Part shown: positions 21,814 through 33,812 of the stretch, one piece after another
Layout: the number at the start of each line of letters is the position of its first letter
How positions within the stretch are numbered: the stretch's first letter is position 1
NCBI RefSeq assembly: GCF_008831285.2
Contig: NC_045149.1
Location: 374,001-438,000, forward strand
DNA: 64,000 nucleotides
Direction: 5' to 3'
Source of the DNA: Nymphaea colorata
Lineage: Eukaryota > Streptophyta > Magnoliopsida > Nymphaeales > Nymphaeaceae
Notes under the pieces: generated by a model
The model's database searches: none
What the model was told of the DNA's origin: nothing
The model's input: the letters and a program-made list of their open reading frames with translations, nothing else
Program-made: the position numbers and the translations under genes

Positions 21814-21817
<4 letters not shown>
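21112..21817 (+). repeat. 3' LTR of the compact element
   Basis: Second copy of the LTR; its end CGTGACA runs directly into a TA repeat. Confidence 0.88.

Positions 21818-21867
<50 letters not shown>
21818..21867. repeat. (TA)25 microsatellite
   Basis: Pure TA run starting at the first base after the 3' LTR. It may have grown from or erased the right target duplication. Confidence 0.9.
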
Positions 21868-21870
<3 letters not shown>

Positions 21871-23132
21871 ACAAAACATGAACCATTTTTAAATTGTGTA
21901 TTATAAGAATGTACGTTCCCAAAATATAATGTCCTTATCAAGAGCCTTCTAAATGACACACACGCTCTGAGCTATTCATGGGCTACTCCGCCTGTTTCCC
22001 GGCCTAAGTCAACCCTAATTTATCACCATCCGCCGGGTGACGGTGAGATCCTTCACCAAAATATATAAGTGAAAGCCATTGAGTCGATCTTTAGCTGATT
22101 TAGTTGAGTGGCTTTGACTGATTGCCCGCATTAACTGAAACAGGTGGTGGCGTCATTGGTCATGGATCCTTTTGAGCATTGAGAAGCTCTCTTGCGCCAA
22201 AGACCTCGTCAATGCCCGAATCTTATAGTCGGGGAGGCCTTCTTGTGCTTCGTCAAACCTTGCCACTATCTCCAGCCTTTTTCGGTTCAAGGCTTCATCG
22301 TGGCTTAGTAGACCAAGTGGATGCAATTGGGTCTCCACCAAGTATGTGGGAAATCGAAAATTCCAGTGGATTGTGCATATTTGACCATAGGAAATTACGG
22401 CCTTACCCTTGGTTTAGGTCGTGTCACGTTGAATCCCCATTGTTATCGGTTCCCCATGTGGTTCAGGAGTATAATACTTACAGGAATCAAAATAAGTACG
22501 CCAGCGTTCTTCACCCAACCGATTCCTCTTGATGCAATACACAATTAAACCTTGATGCAACTAGATATGAAAGCTATAGGTTTCACCCACTTATGCATAG
22601 CTAGGAAATTCATATACCAAAGAGATTCATCGAAATCCATATCGAACATAAGGTTTAGCCCTTTTTACTTGTAACTGCAGAGTGGACTAGAGAATGGCCA
22701 AGCTCACACATTTTGCATTTGGTATGGTTGGCACTAACGACATACAATTTGTGTTTCATAAAATTCATTCTAAAACATTGAATTTACATGTTGGATCTAG
22801 ATGAATCTGAGTCTAGTTATATAGGGCAGCCCCCACAAAACTCCAAGACCAAATGTATATCAAATTTTCAAATTTTGAGTAAAAGGAATATTTCATTGTC
22901 TTGTTCAAGAAAAAAAAAAGTCGAAGAAACCCACCATTTCCCTTATCCCCCAAACCATCAAACTTATTTTTGGTGCTTGGAAGTGAATCTACGAGGGAGC
23001 AACGAAATAGGTTAATGTAAGATTTAAATTATTATTATTCTTATTTTCTTTTTCTTGAAATTGCTACTTGGATTTTGGACCACCTCCAGCATATCCGAAT
23101 CCGACTGGTTGCCAGACTAGCAGACTAGCAGA
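21868..23132. other. Intergenic, with one unassigned minus-strand frame
   Basis: The minus frame 22153-22341 contains SHDEALNRKRLEIVARFDEA and looks protein-like (charged, helix-forming). I cannot assign it to a family; a decayed gypsy polyprotein tail is one possibility. The rest of the stretch shows no gene. Confidence 0.35.
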
Positions 23133-23848
23133 TAGGGGTGGGTATCGGGCCGGGCCGGCCCGGGTCGGCCTGTCGGGCCTGAAACCCTGCCCGGGCCCGG
23201 CTCGATAATATTGCCGGCCCGGGCCGGGCCGAGTCCACCAAAATCAGGCTCAGCCCGGCCCGTTTGGCAGGCCGGGTCGGATCTTCTCTCGCTCTAATGA
23301 GTTCGGTTCAACCCGCGCTCGACCGCCCGACGCCCGTCACCAACTCACCGCTCGCCTGCCGAGTGCCTAATGGCAGGGCGATGGTCTTTCACCGGCAGGC
23401 GGCAGGCCACCCAACTTCGTGGGTGGCCACCGACGGATGCCGCCAGGACGGCCGGCGTCGCCCGCCGCGGTGGCGGACCGTCGCCCACTGAACATTTGCG
23501 TAGTTGGGTGAGAGAGTGGGAGCAGAACGAAGAGGGAGAGTGGAGAGGGGGAGGAGGAGGAGAAGGGCAAGGGATCGAGAGAGAAAGAAGACGAAGCAGC
23601 AGATGAGATGACGCGGTAGAAGGAGCAGCCGGGCTTGGAGCAGCTCCCGCGAGGCTGAGAAGATCGGGCGAGAAATGACAAAACGTTTAGGGTTTGACAA
23701 GTTTTATCTCAAATTTAGAAAATTACAAAAATGGTCCACCATATTTGCAAACTTTTCAGAAAAACGGTTATAATAATATAATTTTTAAAAAAATTTCATA
23801 ACGCAACCGGGCCGGTCTACCGGGCCCGGGCCCGGCCGACGCCCAGTC
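23133..23848. mobile_element. GC-rich hAT-like non-autonomous insertion (tentative)
   Basis: It starts TAGGGGTGGGTATCGGGCCG, a common form of plant hAT ends. The first 150 bp are dense CGGGCCGGGCCG words. The right end (23805-23848) carries the inverse GGGCCCGGGCCCGGCCGACG. The middle is GC-rich and followed by an AT-rich stretch. No clear 8-bp duplication is visible, so the right limit is approximate. It lies just upstream of the ATI-like gene. Confidence 0.5.
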
Positions 23849-23890
23849 GCGGATGGTAATCTCGTAAATTTTGGTTCGAGTTTGAACAGT

Positions 23891-23910
23891 TACGTCAATT
23901 CACACGTGTC
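23891..23910 (+). promoter_or_regulatory. CRE-like and G-box-like elements upstream of the ATI-like gene
   Basis: TACGTCA (23891-23897) and ACACGTGT (23902-23909) lie 5 bp apart, both with an ACGT core, shortly before the likely transcript start. Such pairs bind bZIP factors in abscisic-acid and stress responses. The function here is inferred from motif and position only. Confidence 0.4.
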
Positions 23911-23929
23911 TTCCATTTATTTTTTTCAG

Positions 23930-26348
23930 TTAATTTATCTCTTGCTGCCCGAAGAACTCCCTTTAAAGCGCTCTCCTCTGAAATGAAGCAATCTCCTTCC
24001 TCATCTGATCGGAGCTCGGAACCCTCGTATCTCTCGTGGTTCCTCGGTTGAATCAAGGCTTCCGAGTTCTGTGGTATAAAGCCTTTTATTTTTGGATTTT
24101 TTTTTTCAGATTTCGCATATAACAAGAAGTCCTCCTTTTGCTCTTTTTGTTGTTCCTTTCAGTTCCTTTTAATTAGTTTTCATTTCGTCGATGTTCCCGA
24201 TGTTCTCCCGTTACTCTTCATAAGGCTTCCGGGTCGTGGGATAATCTTCTGCCTTTTTCCTCTTCACTTATTGGGGTTCCTTCTTCGAATCCATGAAGAA
24301 ATAGTTTTGTCCTTCCTTTTATTTTCCTTTTGAAGCTATTTTCGTTTTATATTGGTAGAATTTGTTGCCATGATGGGAATTTGCATGTCTCATTTGGAAT
24401 TAGTTGGCTGATTTTCTGAATTTTGTTTTTCAATAGTTTTCTGAAGTTGCCGTTCTTTTTTAGATTTCCTGGATGGGTGTTTTCACAGAGACAGTAAAGA
24501 ATCATGTTTCCATTTTTTTCTATGGAAAGTTCGTGCCTTCTTTTTCCTTCTCTATATCTGGACAGTTTTTTTCTGCTTTGGTGGCTCGGTGGGTTTGGAG
24601 TCATTGTTCATTCACTTTTCAGATTTGATGAGGTTAGTTGAGTTAGTATCGTGTGCGATACTTAGGTGAAGGTCATCAAAGTCTGTGGTTTATCTTGATT
24701 TTTGGTGTTGACTAGGAGGGAAATAAATGAGTATGCCGTTGTATTTGATAAAACTTAAAAACGATAGAATTAAGAACTGGATGTTCTTTAAAAAAGAAAT
24801 ATCAAGCTGGAACTCTTGACCTTCTTCAACTTGAAAAGTTTTAAGTCCAAACTTAAGTCAAGATTGGTGGAGGTGGAGTCCTCTTTTGGCTTCTGTTGTC
24901 AATGGTTTTGGTTGGAATAATGTGTTGTTCTTTTATTGATTTGGATGTTCTAATCCTGGTTATTTCTTCCTTGAACTTTGTCTTGGCTTTTCTGAACGTA
25001 TTGCTGAATAACTTTCTGTGTTGAGGGAATAGGCATGCATGAGCTGGTGGGTGTGGGAAAATTACTTATTGGTGGGCTACCCAGTCAATGGTTGTACGGA
25101 CTGATAAGAAAATATGTGACATCATTTTTCAGGACTAGTTCATGCCGCTTGCCTTTACTTTGATTTATGGCATTAATAACAAAGACTCGGACTGATAACC
25201 ATATAAAGCTTTCCTTAAAACTGTTAACATTTTTCAAAAATGATATTTATTCCCTTAATGAATTGAACAGTTAGCAGTTTTTAGATACTGTTTCATTGTC
25301 TTATGCTTGTGAGGAACTTGTTGATAATTTATGTTATATATAAGTATTTCACAGAATCTAACACTAATTTGCACATCTATGAGCTGCAAACACGTCTGCA
25401 TGAATGGGAGAGAAAAAAGATGGATTCTTTTTGTCATTAAGTATGTCATTTTTTTGTTCCATTTGACCAAGCAAATCAAATTTGTAGACTACCTTTTTTC
25501 GTTCCATTTGAACAAGCTAATCAAATTTTTATACTAAGTTGAAGGCTACCATCTTCTAAATTTTGAAAAGCTAAGGATGTCTTTGAGAACGGTATGAAGG
25601 CGAGGTCTTTTTTTTTATGGCTAATATGATAGGGATGCAATGTGGAAAATCTCCTTTTTGTGTGTGTGTGCACACAATAAAATATAGCACAGTTGAACTT
25701 TAAATTGTAAAATCACTATATTAAGGGCACAAAAAGTGTGATGAAGCTGTACTTTGTATACAACCATTGATGATTATTAACATGTGTATGAACCACTTTT
25801 AGTCCTATCTCACAAGTGTTTTCTATGGCATCACATGTTAAAATTGTAAAACGTATGATAGAAAAGCCTTAAGACATACTTGAATTTAGTTTTTTGTCCT
25901 TATTGAAAACATCATGCTCTTAGTTCTTAGGATATTGTTTAAACTATAAAAAGATACAGGTGAATCAAACACCATAAAAAGGTGACCCATTTGGGTCAGA
26001 TTTGGGTCGACTCAGACGAACTCACCTCAATGGGTTCGCGAACTATGTATTAGTTCTGTGATTGGTTTTAGGTTTCTCATTGAACAGTCAAACCATTGGT
26101 TTTTAATATCAGTATGTACAATGGGCAGAGAGCTACTTATGGACTGGAACTTGCATCAAGTGTTCTTCTCTCTGCTGTACATTTATTTCTTAATTCTTAT
26201 TGAAAGGAAATGCATAACACATCCAGTCTGAACACGCAATCAAAGGACTTATTACTTGTGGTCCTTCTTGGTGCCGTTTCATTAGTTTGGATCTAGTTGG
26301 TGATTTTATTGTTCTTCTCCTTTTGCATAGAAGAAACAGCAACAAAGG
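23930..26348 (+). other. Probable 5' UTR exon and 5' UTR intron of the ATI-like gene
   Basis: 23930-24075 looks like an untranslated leader exon. A small upstream frame of 22 codons (23983-24051, starting MKQSPSSSDRSSEP) lies in it. A possible donor (GTG|GTATAAAG, near 24075) and an acceptor just before the start codon (TTTTGCATAG, then AAGAAACAGC) suggest a leader intron of about 2.2 kb. No other coding signal is seen between. The exact transcript start is unknown. Confidence 0.45.
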
Positions 26349-29300
26349 ATGGCAGATGGTGAAAAGGATGGGGAAGGGACTGCAACTCGTGGAAATGATT
26401 GGGAAGTAGTATCTCTCACTGCTTCAGCATATGCTGCATATCCAGGTCCTAGGAAGTTTGATGAAGGTAAAGTTGATGAGCAGGGTGAATTGACAGATGC
26501 TCAGGAAGAGGGTGCAACCCCAATGTTCTTGTCCAATCATTTTGTACCGCCATCTGGCCAACATGAAAATCTACTCGCCAAGTTTCATCAGACTTCCTTT
26601 GTCAAAGAACATAAAAGTGCTTCTGATGGCGTTCAGAAGTTGCCAGAAGAAGTTCCCAGTTCCGAAATTTGTGATGAATCTGTGAGTGAAGTTGATGATC
26701 CAATGGCAATGCATAAGCCAGTAGGAGAAGGGGAGATGATTATGAAAACTGTTGAGAGCTGGAACTTCAATGAGATACAGAAATCAGTTAAAGGTTTGGG
26801 GGAATCAGACTCTTTGCATGAAATTCCCTTTTTTGATGAAAAGGGTAAGAACCTACCCCGTCCTGGTAAAAGTTTCAAAGACATCAACACTTTGGGAGGA
26901 CTCGACTGGATTGAACCAATCCAGCGGTCAGAAATAACTGTAGAGCAAAAGCTTGAACCATTCTGTGCAGAAGCTGATAAAAGTGGGTCAACCACCTTCA
27001 ATGATAGTCATAGTGGCCTAGAGGCTGAGTTGCATAAAGATGTACCGGAGACAGAGGCTTCTTCTTTGCAATTGGATTATGTTTCTGATTCTTCAGAGTC
27101 ATCAAAGCTTGTAGAGGGAAGGGAAAGCAAAAGATCTGATCTTCCCTGTGAAGCATGGTGGAAGAGGCAGGCTGCCTCTTTATATGCACAGGCTAGGGAA
27201 GCAAATGCCTTATGGTCCGTTTTTGTTGCTGCAGCTGTTATGGGCCTTGTGATTCTAGGTCACCGTTGGCAGCAGGAAAAGCTGCACATTCAGCAGCTTA
27301 AGTGGCAATTTAGCATTAATGATGAGGTAAATTTTTCCTTTGTTTTTGTAGGAGGAGATAAGAGTTAAATAAGTTCATATGAAAAGCGGGCTCTCGTTTT
27401 CCTCAATCTGCTGTGTTTTCTGCAATAAGACAAGGCCTTGCATAGCATAGAAGCTTCTCCTTTGTGGTTACTCCGAATACCTATTCAAAATTTTTGAATT
27501 ATGTGTACTTTGTGAGTATTTTTTTTGGATGCTATTTTCAACATGTATGAAATTGATTAAGTGTTATGGGTCTTGGAATGTTGACCTGTGGATGTTACGT
27601 TGAGTTCTTGAGTTGTTGCATGTGCTACTCATGCACCGTTTGTATGGTTTGATACGCTTCTCCTTTGTGGTTACTCCGACTACCTATTCAAAATTTTTGA
27701 ATTATGTGTACTTTGTGAGTATTGTTTTGAATGATTGGTTTTCAACATGTATGAAATCGCTTAAGTGTTATGGGTCTTGGAATGTTGACCAGTGGATGTT
27801 ATGTTGAGTTCTTGAGTTGTTGCATGTGCTATTCATGCACCTTTTGTATGGTTTGACACATTCAATAATACGTTATTTGTGTCTGTTTTCATGTTAATCA
27901 TATCATAGACACATACTGTTGAAGGTTTTGGTGTGTTGATTTCATTATAATTGCTTTTGAACATGGTGATGGACAATTTAGGTGGTGGTTTGCTATTAAT
28001 TCCATGTATGATGCCTTTAAAAGATCGTAAATATTTTGCTTTTTGGTTTGTCAACTTTTAACTCTGATAAGCACTCCAAATTATTGTCTATTTTTTCTTC
28101 ACGATTATTTGTTTGTGTGTTTTTTTCCTCTTCGTTAAGAATGGTAAGAATTGTATCCCTTGGTTTCCGGCCTTTTTTTGTACATAAATGAGTTGTTCTT
28201 GGGTATGGAACTTTCATAAACCACATCTTCGTGTTCTTTACAATCAGCAGCAACAAAAAATAACCTTTACTGGGAAAGTCATAAATGAGTGTACCATATT
28301 ACCATTATGATATTATAAGATATGGCCAAAAAAATTAAAGACAAGGAAAAAGTCTTGAGAAGAAAAAAGCTACAAATGTAACGGAACAAATGAAATTCAG
28401 TTTAGACGTTGGATTAATTCATAATATGGGTGTACACTGTAAAACAAGTTAAATGCTTGATTTGGACATTTTTGTTTACAATATATGCTTCTTATTGTTG
28501 GTAGCATGTCGTGGAACATGATACAGTTTTTATCATCATTTTTATCACATTATTGTCTAGTTTCTTGTTACGTTTAATGCAATAGCATGATGCAGTGGCG
28601 TGCTGAGTAATTCCAGCTCTGTCATCGGTGAAGTGGTGGGTGTGAGAAATTTGTTGCTTAGAATCTGCGTAATTATGGATGTCTCATAAGCACAACTCAA
28701 ACTTTTCATCAAGAGAAATATGCCACGAGAAGAGTCATTTCCAAGGTGCCAATAAAATACCAACATTGTCAGCTGTGAAACACAAAAAATATGCTATTGC
28801 ATCTTAAAATACATTTACTCTCCCTTAAATGACATATTGTGTGGATTGCTGAACTTTTTGATTTTATAACTACGATCCACTTGAAATTGGAAAATTTAAG
28901 GTGACAAACTGAAAAGAGTTCTTACCTGGAACAGAAGTTAACCATTGTGGCCTGACTAGGGGGAGCATGACAAGGTGATAAAGGAATTCACAAATGATCC
29001 TTACTTAAAGCATATACTGACAAGTGTTATACTGTCTCCCATATGATCTAATCATTGTGAAAAAAAATTGAATTAGCTTAAGCATCTGGTGGCCTGAAGA
29101 ATGATAATATTTGTCCTTCTCAAGACTTTTCATAGACAGTCTAAGTGGGTGAACAAATGCTTTTCAGCATTCTATTTATTTGCAAGAGTAAGAAAAGAAA
29201 ACATGGAATGGAAGCTTTTCTCATTTTTTGTCCATTTCAGATTATTAATCCCTATTAACTTGTGGCTTCCTCAGCACATGATTCTCTTCTGTGATTGCAT

Positions 29301-29489
29301 ACGGTTGTTTACTAGATTGATATCGCTGATGCTGATTTTGATAATCATCCATTCTCCATGCTTCACCATTTTTAGTTGCTTTTGCAGAAATTAAGCCGCT
29401 TGTTGGCTCCTGTGTCGCGGTTTAAAGGTGCACTCCTCGGGCAGCGCCGGGCTCCAGTTCTGGGATGCAGCAACTCAGTTGAGCAATGA
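26349..29489 (+). CDS. ATI1/ATI2-like: ATG8-interacting protein 1/2-like (ATI), two coding exons
   Basis: Exon 1 is 26349-27326 and exon 2 is 29388-29489, joined at INDE|KLSRLLAPVSRF over a 2061-bp GT-AG intron, giving 359 residues. ATI proteins are plant-specific membrane proteins that bind ATG8 and mark ER- and plastid-derived bodies for autophagy. Visible hallmarks are the N-terminal GNDWEVVSLTASAY block with a candidate ATG8-interacting motif WEVV (residues 18-21), a long acidic variable middle, the conserved WWKRQAASLYAQAREAN block (from about 270), one membrane segment (about 289-304, WSVFVAAAVMGLVILG), HRWQQEKLHIQQLKWQFS and the short basic tail after the intron. An unspliced reading would stop at 27368 after adding intron-coded residues; the conserved tail in exon 2 argues for splicing. 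No stop or frameshift interrupts it. It is the only intact host gene in the window. Confidence 0.93.
27453..27870. repeat. 203-bp tandem duplication in the ATI-like intron
   Basis: Two adjacent copies start at 27453 and 27656 with GCTTCTCCTTTGTGGTTACT. The second runs to about 27870. They differ at only a few positions, so the duplication is recent. It lies inside the coding intron and should not change the protein. Confidence 0.85.
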
Positions 29490-30335
29490 GGAGGCCTCTG
29501 TTAAACAATTAGATGATGACGACAAAACCACAGAGAGAGAGAGAGAGAGAGCCTTGGCTGCACTTGTGCAGCAGACATTTAAACTGAACTTAGTCTCACG
29601 TAAATGTCACTGTATAAGCTTGTATATATTCTCCGTTTAATGATTGCAATGTATGCTGGGAATGACTGATGTTTGAATTCTCTTGCATGGAAAGGAAAAA
29701 TCCTCTCTCGTCTTTATGTCCTGAAATTATCATATGTTCAGAAATCCAATGAGGTCCCGTTCTTGTCGTGATGTTCCCAGATTTTCACAATGTCATGTGA
29801 TCTTAAACATGCTTCTTAAGAACTATCTTGGGCGGTTCGCTTGCAAAATTTGGGTACCTCTGCGACCACTGTGTTGATGACTGATGAAAAATATTGGATC
29901 TAAAGGCCTATTGGAGGCTAGGGGTATCACGATTCCCGTTTGCCGTTTGGTCCAGGCATATTACCTGTGCTCTGTGGCCTTGACGGCGACCGTGATGGTG
30001 GTTGTCGTTGGACTGAATTGGCTGCACTGTGTTGTCAAACCCTCCCTCAAAGAATTGGGACCGGGAAATGGGCTGACTTTTCCCTTTTTTAAGCTCCGTG
30101 ATTGTCCCATCAGAACATAGCGTGAGGTACGCTCACGACCTTTATTACACACGAATCAAAACACAGACAAATATTACCGACACATGTGGGAATACACAAC
30201 GCCTGTGCCGGTGGATTGACAAAACGCCTATGCAGGGAGGAACAAAAGGGCAAAACTTTTCTGTGATTGTCAATGAAACTGTAGACATGCTTTAGATATC
30301 ATTTATGTATTTTTCTCATGTGTATCCGCAACCCT
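29490..30335. other. 3' UTR and downstream sequence of the ATI-like gene
   Basis: The stop codon (29487-29489) is followed by about 150 bp of probable 3' UTR containing (GA)10 at 29532-29551. No canonical AATAAA is obvious; the transcript end is unknown. The frame at 29884-30120 has hydrophobic stretches but no recognised family. Confidence 0.45.
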
Positions 30336-30368
<33 letters not shown>

Positions 30369-30411
30369 GAGAGTGAGAGAGAGAGAAAGAGAAAGAGAAA
30401 GAGAGAGAGAG
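30336..30411. repeat. Compound microsatellite (CA)n(TA)n(GA)n
   Basis: A CA run, then TA, then GA with interspersed AAAG units. A second pure (GA)21 run lies at 30548-30590. Confidence 0.9.
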
Positions 30412-30544
30412 GAGACGAGGGGAAGAGGGACAAGAATTGGTCCACTTAGCTTTCATAATCATATCTTTAATCTCAAGCTCAACATTCCTCAACTGCTAGT
30501 CTGCATTTTATGGATGCTTGAATTTCATGTTGAGGTTACGTTGT

Positions 30545-30547
<3 letters not shown>

Positions 30548-30590
<43 letters not shown>
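30548..30590. repeat. (GA)n microsatellite
   Basis: Uninterrupted AG dinucleotide run of 43 bp. Confidence 0.9.
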
Positions 30591-30593
<3 letters not shown>

Positions 30594-33500
30594 GGTCAAT
30601 GTGCTATGGCCAATGACCTTATTGGTCTGTGTAATAGAACTTCAAAGACTGCATGCTTGAACTTTAAACTCTTTAAAGCGCATGACAGTGTCATGAGAAT
30701 ACCTGAGCAGGAGTATGCTTTGGCTGGGGTTTCACCCACGATTGGTGCAGGGAGTCTGATACGGGTCAACCTTCAGCTTGGCCTAGAGCGGCCACAAGCG
30801 TCGCCGAGAGCAGTCAGAGGGCGCGAGGCAAGGCTGCCCTTCATGCGGTTCAGGCCCATCATGGCCGTGTTGACCTAAATCCGGGTCAAGAGGGAGGAGT
30901 GGGAGGCATAGATCAGCAAGTGCAGTCCATGAATGAGTATAGTGATCAGCTTAGAGTTGAAGCCGAGGGAGGAGCGAGAGGAAATGCAACGACTCTAAGC
31001 GAGGCTCTTGAAGACCAAGGCGAGAGGGGTCAAGTCCAAGTCCGGTCTAGTCCAGCCTAGGTCTTTGTTAAACCCATTCACTTAGGGTCAGCCTAGGGCG
31101 AGCCTAGGCGAATCTAGGTCTACACCGAAGCCCACAACGAGCGGGCTAAGGGAAGGCCGTTTTAGGATTGAGGCATTAGGTCTCACGTTTGATGCGCTTT
31201 TCTTAGATTAGGAGTGCGTTTTTGCTTTAAGTGTTTTGAGGTTTGGATCACATGTTTAGATCCACATTTAATTCAAAACTATAAATAATTGGTCCGCATT
31301 TGGATCTGTATGCAAATTTTGGAATTGAATTTCATTTGACACTTTCGACTCTCTCTCATCTCCACGAGTTCTCTCTCTCTCTCGCGTGCTCTCCTCTCCA
31401 CGATTCTCTTCTCTCCCATCTCACATTTGGGGAAAACCAGCTTCCCTGGCTGGTCGTCCTCTAGCAGCAGCAATACCCGACGGCTTTCTTCATTCCTTGC
31501 CTAGATTTCTCTCTTCTCTTCCTCTATCACTCGGCCAAAGGGATTGACAACTGAAGAACTACCAAGCGACCGACGCAAGGTGATTCTTCCTCACGGATTC
31601 TCCCCCACTACAACTAAGGCGATCGAAGTGCAGCCTCACGTTTTCACCCGTGAAGGTTAGAGGCGACATCGCACCGGGAAGGCTTCTCTCATCTAGGCGA
31701 CTAGGCGGGTGAAGCAACAATTCCATCATTAGGCTTTTGGAGGTAAGCGTCCGTAACTTGAAAGAAAGAGTGTGTAACGGCGTTGAGTGTGCTTAGGGAA
31801 GAGTTCGGCCTAGGGGGGTGTCTTGCTGGAATTACAGCCAGTAGGTCATTCGTGTCCGCGGTGGAAATCCTCCCTAAGTCCCCTTTTACGAGTCACATTC
31901 CTTCCTCTCGTTACTGTCGTTCCCTTCCTATAAGTCTTGTCTGTTTTCGTACATTTCATCTTGCCAAAGGAGCAAATTCAGTCACGGTTTAGGCCTGCCC
32001 TTCTTGCTGGAAAAGCTAAGAAAAAGTTAAAGAAAGGGGCGAGAAAGTAAGAAAGAAAAACAAAAAAGAAAAGCCGCCCCAAAAGATTACAAGAAAACAA
32101 AGAAAAGAGGAAAAGCGAAACCAGCAAGATGGGGTAAATTTGGGCCATCTCTAGGACCGGTCGGAATTTGCAAGTCCCGGTCATTGCTGCCAAATTTCCG
32201 GCAAGATTCCGGCGAGGGGTAGCAGGCCATCCAAGTCCCGACCTAGTGCAATTGGAGAATCTGGCAGCCATTTGGGGAAATCCGGCGACATTTGGGAAAG
32301 AATCTTCTAGCGCCGGCCACATTTGGGAATTCCAAGGTTTTCTCTCCACATTTGGTAAGTGATTTGTTTACCTTGGGCCCTTCGCCACTCCAACCCTTCA
32401 TCTCGACACGTGGCGAGATCTGAGAGCATAAGAGAGTGACTAGTGGTGCGAGATCCTCCCCTTCCCTAGTTTTTAGCTAGTGGATCTCATTTGGAGGGGG
32501 CGAGATCCCTTTTGAGAGATCTTCTAGGAGAAGGAATCCTTAAAGATAGGATTCTCCCCTACACCTTAGGAGCCTCCAACCTTCGTAGCCTGCCACCTAT
32601 CCCACCTCATTAGCACGAGTTCCTCCCAGCCACACACCTCATCACCTGGCCGCCACCTCACCCCAACACCTCACCGTCCACATTCCTTGCCACCTTTCCC
32701 TCAGCCGAGCCCCCCTAGCCCACACCCGAATTACCCAAGTTACTGCATTCCCCTTTCCATTTCCACTCAGCCTAGGCGCCTAAACCTACCCTAGCTACTT
32801 TGTAGGGACCCACATTTTAGCCCTTTTCCTTCACCCGGTCAACCTAGGACTTGGACTCTAGGACCCACTTCGCCTAACCCTCCATTGACCAAGCTCACTG
32901 ACCGAACCTAGCCCTGGCCCACCTGGGCCGAGCTCACCCAGTCCAAGACCCGCACCTAGAAGGTTCCAACCCTAGCGCCAAGGAAGACCGCGGCTCACTC
33001 AGTCGCATCCTTGAGAGTCTTGGAACCGGCGGGCCTTGCCCCAGCCACCTCCGGCGTTCTCAGGCCGCTGCCGGCCACCTCTGCTACTTTTCCGGCGACC
33101 CTCCGGCGTGGACTCCATCAGGTTCCCAAGTCAACCAGCAAGTACTTGGAAAGCTCTTAGACGGTTTCGGCAAGGCGTAGCCTCAACCGAGCGACCCTTG
33201 GAGCGTTCTCATCCACCGACCGGCGACTTCAACCTTGGAGCTCCATCCCTACGCCGGCCTTTTCTCTCATGTTGCTGCTAGTGCCCGAGTGTGGAATCTC
33301 ACCTCGTGGCTTGAGACTTGATTCGCCAAGCTTGCCTTGGCCGGTACACTCTCTTCCTCTCTTTAGACCCGCGGGTGGTAGTTTTTGCTTGTGCTTTTGA
33401 TTTCAGCCTGGCCTTGGGTCGTTGTTGTGCATAGAGGGACCTTCGAGGCACTGCGCCAAGGACACGACCTCGTGCCAACCTAGCCTCCTACGGGTGGGTG

Positions 33501-33812
33501 TGGTTTGTTCGACTAGGCTTGGTTTGCATGGTTTGTTTGAGTGAGTTTGAGTGTTTTTATGCAATGTATCGCTTCCGCTTGTACTAGCCTCACAGTTTTT
33601 AGTTCTTTGTAGTAGGATTTGCTTTGGTTTGGGATAGCCCTACTTGTATTCCTCTTCCTACATCGGGTTTTTAAGTCGGAGATCCTGTCCGACTGGGTAG
33701 TGTCTCTGTATTTAATTCGTCCTAGGAAAGTCTTCTGGTTGGTCCAAGGTGATCGTGGGGGTAGGCACGGCCGTTGGCTTTGGACTTTGGTCGGCCACGG
33801 GCAAGACCCTAC
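30591..33812. other. GC-rich non-coding segment, possible old LTR material
   Basis: From about 30700 to 33800 the base composition rises well above the neighbours. CT-rich leader-like tracts (31340-31420), repeated CCTAGGCGA-type words and several 80-120-codon frames on both strands occur, but no domain is recognised and no second copy is present to define an LTR. A solo or fragmentary gypsy LTR is the best guess. Confidence 0.35.

Larger units (their letters stand above)
19805..21817 (+). mobile_element. Compact non-autonomous LTR retrotransposon (about 2.0 kb)
   Basis: Two direct repeats, 19805-20500 (696 bp) and 21112-21817 (706 bp), both start TGTTGTCGGTCGACTATGTC and end CAGCCCGTGACA. 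The first is followed by AG and then TGGTATCAGAGC (20503-20514), the initiator-Met tRNA primer site. The second is preceded by a purine-rich tract (GGCGGTGGGAGAG). The 597-bp interior has no gag or pol similarity. The LTRs are very similar, so the insertion is fairly young. Target duplications are not visible: the left flank is TGGAT and the right flank is TA microsatellite. Size and content fit a large TRIM-type or deletion-derived element that depends on proteins made elsewhere. Confidence 0.88.

Noticed and set aside
21495-21959. 154-codon minus-strand frame
   Set aside because: It crosses the end of an LTR and the TA microsatellite (a long Tyr-Ile run) and is a by-product of repeats.
23133-23848. 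Complete hAT element with proven ends
   Set aside because: No clear 8-bp duplication and a poorly matching right end, so it is kept only as tentative.
26633-27001. Minus-strand frame of 122 codons
   Set aside because: It is antisense to the first exon of the ATI-like gene and has no similarity of its own.
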